A stretch of DNA of 8,295 bases, taken from positions 1 to 8,295 of the forward strand of contig JALNVY010000106.1 in assembly GCA_023231165.1 (NCBI GenBank), in the 5' to 3' direction. Every line of letters starts with the position of its first letter. Position 1 is the first letter of the stretch. The notes beneath the pieces are model-generated. The model did not search any database and was not told the origin of the DNA. It saw only the letters and a program-made list of their open reading frames with translations. Shown piece by piece: positions 6,978 through 8,295 of this stretch. This DNA is from Syntrophales bacterium. Lineage in GTDB: Bacteria > Desulfobacterota > Syntrophia > Syntrophales > UBA8958. Made by a program: the position numbers and the translations under genes.

Positions 6978-7038
6978 AATTTTATATTTTTCTATATCCT
7001 TCTTCAGGAAGTCCATACATCAAAACGACGCCGATCAC

Positions 7039-7056
7039 AAGCCGTCAAGACGGTTT
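7039..7056. repeat. Short hairpin downstream of the MBL gene
   Basis: AAGCCGTC and GACGGTTT flank a 2-base AA centre. With one G-T wobble this gives about 7 usable pairs around a CAAG tetraloop. It lies 37 bp past the MBL stop on the minus strand and lacks a U-tract in that direction. It could protect a 3' end or separate the MBL and small-protein messages. The rest of 6978-7092 shows no gene or clear promoter. Confidence 0.3.
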
Positions 7057-7092
7057 CCGTGTCAAAGTCACAATAAATTGTCTCGCCAGGCC

Positions 7093-8034
7093 TCAGATTT
7101 TAATCTCCAGTCCGTCATAAGCCATTGTAATATTTATCGTATTTGTTTCAGAGAGAATCCTCAGGTAGGTGTGCGTATCTTCAAGGAGTTCATCAAATGC
7201 GTCGTCGTCATTGGTATGCTCGTGGTGGAAAAGACAAAGGCGTTTGACCATACCCTCGACGGCCAGCTCTACGGCGAGGATGTTGTTTGAATGCCCCCAG
7301 TTTTCCTTATCCCCGATGGCGTCGAGCAGGGTATACTGGGCATCGAAGATGAGCAGGTCTGTTTCTCTGATAAAATCCAGATAAGCGTAAGCGGGGTTTT
7401 CCGCATCCTTTTTATGCTCTGAATCCGTGGAATAAACTACGCTCTGCCCGTCTTTCTCAAAACGGTAGCCATAAGAGTCGCCGGGATGCTGCTGTATCAT
7501 TCCCCTCACCTTGAAGCCGGCAATTTCATAGACCACATCGTGCTCCATGGGATGGAAGGTAATCTCCGCTCTCATGGCTTGAAAGGGAACGGGGAAAAAA
7601 GGCGGACTCTGCTGGGCGATAAGGGCCTGCTCCATACCGGAATGGATGCCGTAGATTTTGATCCGGTTGCCGGGAATGTAAGCGGGAGTAAAAAAGGGAA
7701 ATCCCTGAAGGTGATCCCAGTGGAGATGAGAAAGAAAGATATTATAGACGCCCCGTGTATTGGTTACCGACTGCCCGAAATCCCGGAGACCCGTCCCGGC
7801 GTCGCAAAGGATATATTCATTCCCGCCGCGGATTTCGACACAGGAACTATTTCCTCCATAGGTACCCCGGACGGCGAAGGGAAGTTCCCGGTCCACAAAT
7901 TCTTCCAGGACGCTGTCATTTTCAAATGTTTTTCCCTGGGCAGCCTTGAGAGCCTTGATGATTTTTTGTCTAACCTTTTCCGCATTCAGGGATGAAGGCA
8001 GGGATCCCCGGGTTCCCCAGAAATGGACGAGCAT
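7093..8034 (-). CDS. Metallo-beta-lactamase-fold hydrolase
   Basis: This is a 313-aa cytoplasmic (no signal peptide) MBL-fold protein, probably a dinuclear metal phosphodiesterase-like hydrolase. It opens with MLVHFWGTRGSLP, the usual first strand of a broad MBL group related to cyclic-nucleotide phosphodiesterase and RNase Z-like enzymes. GTYGGNSSCVEI follows at 57-68. The metal motif is SHLHWDH (His103, His105, Asp107, His108). Further candidate ligands are His183 (QQHPGDSYGYRF), Asp204 (YSTDSEH) and a His in LFHHEH (270-273); GHSN (247-250) is also conserved-looking. A helical insert of about 40 residues (15-55) separates the first two strands. The ATG at 8034 has GAGGAGGG 9 nt upstream, whereas the ATG at 8043 directly abuts that site and would add only MFF. 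The substrate cannot be read from the sequence. Confidence 0.9.
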   Translation of the reverse strand: MLVHFWGTRGSLPSSLNAEKVRQKIIKALKAAQGKTFENDSVLEEFVDRELPFAVRGTYGGNSSCVEIRGGNEYILCDAGTGLRDFGQSVTNTRGVYNIFLSHLHWDHLQGFPFFTPAYIPGNRIKIYGIHSGMEQALIAQQSPPFFPVPFQAMRAEITFHPMEHDVVYEIAGFKVRGMIQQHPGDSYGYRFEKDGQSVVYSTDSEHKKDAENPAYAYLDFIRETDLLIFDAQYTLLDAIGDKENWGHSNNILAVELAVEGMVKRLCLFHHEHTNDDDAFDELLEDTHTYLRILSETNTINITMAYDGLEIKI

Positions 8035-8043
8035 GAAAAACAT

Positions 8044-8051
8044 CCCTCCTC
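8044..8051 (-). promoter_or_regulatory. Ribosome binding site fixing the MBL start
   Basis: Minus-strand GAGGAGGG lies 9 nt before the ATG at 8034 and 0 nt before the ATG at 8043. Zero spacing is unworkable, and the first-strand motif of the family begins at MLV, so 8034 is chosen. Confidence 0.75.
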
Positions 8052-8095
8052 AGTTAGTATGCCCAGGACTCGTTCATCGGAGCGATGTAAGGAGG
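8045..8095 (-). promoter_or_regulatory. Possible RBS-masking structure in the MBL leader
   Basis: In the minus-strand transcript CCUCCUUA (8095 to 8088) can pair with UGAGGAGG (8052 to 8045, which includes the Shine-Dalgarno) over 8 bp with one G-U. Between them CATCG and CGATG (8083-8087 and 8075-8079) form a small nested hairpin. The upstream strand has the anti-Shine-Dalgarno-like sequence CCTCCTTA. This could limit ribosome access, but no ligand-binding riboswitch core is recognisable. Confidence 0.35.
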
Positions 8096-8112
8096 CACCG
8101 GATTCATTATCC

Positions 8113-8138
8113 CAATTCCAAATCAAAACGCTATCTTT
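8113..8138 (-). repeat. Right copy of the dispersed inverted repeat
   Basis: On the minus strand this reads AAAGATAGCGTTTTGATT then T then GGAATTG, matching 6803-6834 at 17 of 18 bases plus the 7-base block. It overlaps the last two bases of the stop codon of the right-edge gene, so it lies at that gene's 3' end in the sense direction, just as the left copy follows the hydrolase gene. Confidence 0.6.
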
Positions 8139-8295
8139 ACAGGTCGTAAAGGGTCTCATCTACCCTGGGTCTTGCCTTACCTGTACCTTTTTTCCCTTTG
8201 GATCCATCGAACAGGAAAGGTTCTTCCCCTTCCAGGAGATCTCCCATTTCCGCCTCGATCTGTTCGGGGTCCTCCCCCCTTTCCATGCGCCGGAG
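8137..8295 (-). CDS. Hypothetical protein, C-terminal 52 residues, cut by window edge
   Basis: A minus-strand frame is open from the window edge to a TAA at 8137-8139. The visible end has an acidic helical stretch (RRMERGEDPEQIEAEMGDLL) followed by GEEPFLF. A basic, Gly/Lys-rich linker (residues 31-44 of the fragment) and the acidic, aromatic tail VDETLYDL follow. This ordered charge pattern and normal codon use support a real protein, but I do not recognise the family and the N-terminal domain is outside the window. The MBL gene starts about 100 bp downstream on the same strand, so they may share a transcript. Confidence 0.68.
   Translation of the reverse strand, partial: LRRMERGEDPEQIEAEMGDLLEGEEPFLFDGSKGKKGTGKARPRVDETLYDL

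Noticed and set aside
6832..7290. Plus-strand open frame of 152 codons over the small-protein and MBL 3' region
   Set aside because: Its reading overlaps the well-supported minus-strand small gene and the MBL 3' end, and its composition is not protein-like.
7486..7995. Plus-strand open frame of 169 codons opposite the MBL gene
   Set aside because: It is antisense to intact MBL metal-binding motifs and no domain is visible.
8035..8043. Upstream ATG for the MBL gene
   Set aside because: It directly touches the Shine-Dalgarno with no spacer, and the family's first strand starts at the ATG at 8034.
8089..8095. Plus-strand AAGGAGG resembling a ribosome binding site
   Set aside because: No ATG, GTG or TTG start with a meaningful frame follows at a suitable distance on the plus strand. 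It is better read as the complement of the MBL leader's CCTCCTT.

Overview
The window reads as a moderately GC-rich chromosomal segment from a Gram-negative (diderm) bacterium. The envelope type follows from a complete type V autotransporter with a C-terminal outer-membrane barrel and from a probable lipoprotein. The gatB-mtnA arrangement and the protein style fit an anaerobic deltaproteobacterial lineage (Desulfobacterota, possibly Syntrophus-like). That placement is an impression from memory, not a demonstrated assignment.

Left part, + strand (1-2824): a housekeeping run of three genes. It has the 3' three quarters of gatB (tRNA amidotransferase subunit B), mtnA (5-methylthioribose-1-phosphate isomerase) overlapping gatB by 4 bp, and a HAD phosphatase 25 bp further on. 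The tight spacing suggests co-transcription. Tying the HAD enzyme to methionine salvage or to damaged-metabolite clean-up is inference.

Middle part, + strand (2825-6774): a 230-bp intergenic region with three close inverted repeats and a candidate promoter. It precedes a 949-aa autotransporter made of a signal peptide, an unrecognised ~300-aa N-terminal domain, a repeat-bearing beta-helix-like section, a helical linker and a ~274-aa barrel. Six bases after its stop begins a GXSXG alpha/beta-hydrolase, probably a lipoprotein, so the pair probably forms a surface/envelope operon.

Right part, - strand (6836-8295): the C-terminal end of an unrecognised gene that enters from the right edge, then a metallo-beta-lactamase-fold hydrolase, then a 42-aa, extremely basic small protein with a strong ribosome binding site. 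The two blocks converge at about 6775-6835, where a long dyad lies between the stop codons. An 18-bp sequence (17/18 identical) occurs in opposite orientation at 6803-6820 and 8121-8138. Each copy lies just after a gene's stop codon in the sense orientation of that gene, and the pair brackets the MBL and small-protein genes.

No tRNA, rRNA, CRISPR array, transposase or phage gene was seen. The least explained items are the autotransporter's N-terminal domain and its layered upstream dyads, the 42-aa K/R-rich protein, the 18-bp inverted repeat pair, and a possible RBS-masking helix in the MBL leader.
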